DNA of 64,000 bases. Origin: Oasisia sp. SBJ-2009 (Eukaryota; Annelida; Polychaeta; Sabellida; Siboglinidae). The position numbers and the translations under genes are program-made. The notes below the pieces were generated by a model. The model was not told where the DNA came from. It worked only from the letters and a program-made list of their open reading frames with translations, and did no database searches. Within the stretch, counting starts at the first letter, position 1; every line of letters starts with the position of its first letter. The stretch covers positions 1,118,501 through 1,182,500 of the forward strand of contig OZ024862.1 in the NCBI GenBank assembly GCA_964017155.1, in the 5' to 3' direction. Shown here one piece after another: positions 61,801-64,000 of this stretch.

Positions 61801-64000
61801 GACGGAGATGGAGCTAACCGACCAGAAAGACGTACGGCACTAGTCGCAATGGAACTTGCCAAATACAACATCGACATCGCCGCCCTATGTGAAACAAGGC
61901 TCTCAGAGTCTGGTAGTCTCGACGACTTGGAATACTCTTTCTTCTGGAGTGGCAAACCGGAAGGAGAAAGAAGGGAGGCAGGAGTGGGCTTTGCTATCAA
62001 GAAGGATATCGTCACAAAGCTGACAGAAATGCCACGGCCAGTAAGTGACAGAATCATGACGATGAGACTACCTCTGAGCAAGGACAAGTTTGCTACAATT
62101 ATCAGCGTGTACGCTCCAACAATGACAAACCCAGATGAAAACAAGGAGGCCTTCTACAACCAGCTGGCAAGTGTGCTCAGTGGCATCCCTCGTACAGATA
62201 AGCTACTGCTGATAGGAGACTTCAATGCGAGGATAGGAAGAGAAAATGACAAGTGGCCCTTGGTCATGGGCAAACATGGGATTGGGAAATGCAACTCCAA
62301 TGGCGAGCTTCTACTGGCTCTGTGCTCTGAGTTCGAACTGATAGTGACGAACACCATGTTCAAGCAGAAGGATGAACGCAAGACCACCTGGATGCATCCT
62401 CGTTCGAAACATTGGCATATGATCGACTTCATCATCACGAGGTGTCGGGATAAGATGGACATCCACAGTACCCGAGTCATGCGTGGAGCAAACTGCTGGA
62501 CTGATCACCAGATGCTGAGGTCAAAAGTGGCTTTCAGAATACGACAAAAGCACAACAGGCAAGGGACAAGTAAGCCGACCAAGCTGAACATTGCAAAACT
62601 AAGTACCACCAGCCATAGGGAGAGTTTTGAGCAGGAGATAGACAGTGCTCTCGCCCAATGGGAGGAGAAGGAAAACTCAACACCAGATGAGGAATGGGCT
62701 GCTCTGCAGCAGGTCGTGTACAACACAGCCAAGACATATCTTGGCAAGCCAGACAGAAAAGACCAGGACTGGTTCGACCCCAACGACCAGGAGCTACAGA
62801 CTCTTATGAACAGAAGAGACCAAGCCCACCAGAGAGTGTTGCAAACCAGGAGCACCAGGTCCACCACTGCAGCATACAAAGATGCCTGCAGATTGCTACA
62901 AAAACACACGCGTGCACTGAAGTCAGACTGGTGGGAAAGGAAGGCAGTGGAGCTGCAGAGAGCTGCTGACAGTAACAACATGAAGGGCTTCTACAATGGG
63001 CTGAAGGAAGTGTGGGGTCCCAAAAAGAAGGGATCTGTTCAACTGAAATCATCAGATGGAATGGAGACCTTCTCTGACAGCAAGAGAGTTGTGGCAAGAT
63101 GGAGTGAACACTTCCAGAAGCTACTCAACGTCCCTGGCGACATAGATCACGAAGCTCTGGACAACATCCCGCAGCGCATTATCAAGACAAGCCTCGATGA
63201 GATTCCAACTATGGATGAGATGGCTAGAGCAATCGCCGGCCTGAAAGATGGCAAAGCACCTGGAGGAGATGGAATTCCTGCAGAAGTATGGAAGCACGGA
63301 GGAGAAAATCTGTTCAGCAGACTGCACCAACTAATCACCAATGCCTGGGAGGTGGGTTCTGTACCACAAGCATGGAAGGATGCAAGCATTGTAACCATCT
63401 ACAAGAAAGGTGATCGAACAGACTGTGGGAACTATAGAGGAATCTCTCTTCTTTCCATAGCGGGCAAGATCTTCGCGAGGATCCTCCTCAACAGACTATC
63501 TACTCACATAACACCAGAGGTAGTTCCGGAGACACAATGTGGCTTCAGAGGTAACCGGAGCACCGTGGATATGATATTTTGTCTCCGACAACTACAAGAA
63601 AAGTGCATTGAGCAGGACCGACCACTGTACATGGTATTTGTCGACTTCAGCAAGGCGTTTGATACAGTTGGGAGGACCGGGCTATGGCAGCTACTGAGGA
63701 AGTATGGCTGCCCAGAGAAGTTCACAACAATGATCGAGGCACTACATACTGGAATGATGGCAAAAGTTAGTGTTGAAGGAGAAGTCTCGGAATCGTTCAG
63801 TGTCACAAATGGGGTCAAGCAAGGTTGTGTACTGGCCCCCACGCTCTTCTCCATCTTCCTATCAGCAATGCTCGACGAGGCTTTCCGAGACATGGGGGAT
63901 GGCATCTACATACAGTCCAGACAGAACGCTGACCTATTCAACGTCGCACACTTCAGAGCAAAGACCAAGACTACTCGGATACTGATGAGAGAGCTGCTAT
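61801..64000 (+). mobile_element. non-LTR retrotransposon ORF (APE endonuclease + reverse transcriptase), partial
   Basis: An uninterrupted frame of about 733 codons runs off the window. Endonuclease motifs: DIAALCETR, LLIGDFNARIG, HMIDFIITR, WTDHQML. Reverse transcriptase motifs: GKAPGGDGIPAEVW, NYRGISLLSIAGK, CGFRGNRSTVDM, MVFVDFSKAFDTV, GVKQGCVLAPTLFSIF. The YxDD box lies beyond the edge. It lacks the very N-terminus and abuts the previous LINE tail, consistent with 5' truncation on insertion. The unbroken frame suggests recent activity. Confidence 0.93.

Overview
The window is animal nuclear DNA dominated by one large, intron-rich gene on the minus strand, a homologue of the Rho guanine-nucleotide exchange factor ARHGEF10. 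I could assemble it by eye as 19 coding exons from the ATG at 55278 to the stop at 4896. All splice phases agree, giving about 1531 residues: acidic N-terminus, DH domain, PH-like domain, then a C-terminal WD40-like propeller. No bacterial, plasmid or phage features are present.

The striking property is tandem repetition. By my tally about 40 percent of the window is minisatellite or microsatellite (units 4 to 50 bp, up to about 70 copies). Almost every intron longer than about 500 bp holds an array. In at least eleven places the repeat unit contains the splice site of the adjacent exon, often with 10 to 24 nt of the exon itself: donors of exons 1, 3, 5, 8, 9, 12, 13 and 18, and acceptors of exons 2, 3, 15 and 16. 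The 3' array also overlaps the stop codon. Minisatellites spanning exon-intron junctions have, as I recall, been reported from amphioxus (I remember the name 'mirages', at the Adh locus). This makes a cephalochordate the most likely source, but that is inference from memory.

Layout: 1-4184 is downstream sequence with four arrays and no recognised gene. 4185-4895 is a 3' array reaching the stop. 4896-55278 holds the gene. Intron 16 carries a hAT-like non-autonomous transposon with an 8-bp target duplication, inserted into a minisatellite and itself containing a truncated LINE. Intron 1 (14 kb) carries a 3.2-kb foldback element with arms of about 1.2 kb, a PIF/Harbinger-like MITE in its centre, and several arrays. 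55338-60420 is mostly unannotated upstream DNA with a possible 5' non-coding exon near 58142. 60420-64000 holds the 3' end of one LINE followed directly by a long, open 5'-truncated LINE that runs off the window.

The long open frames inside the arrays are by-products of repeat units without stops and are not called as genes.
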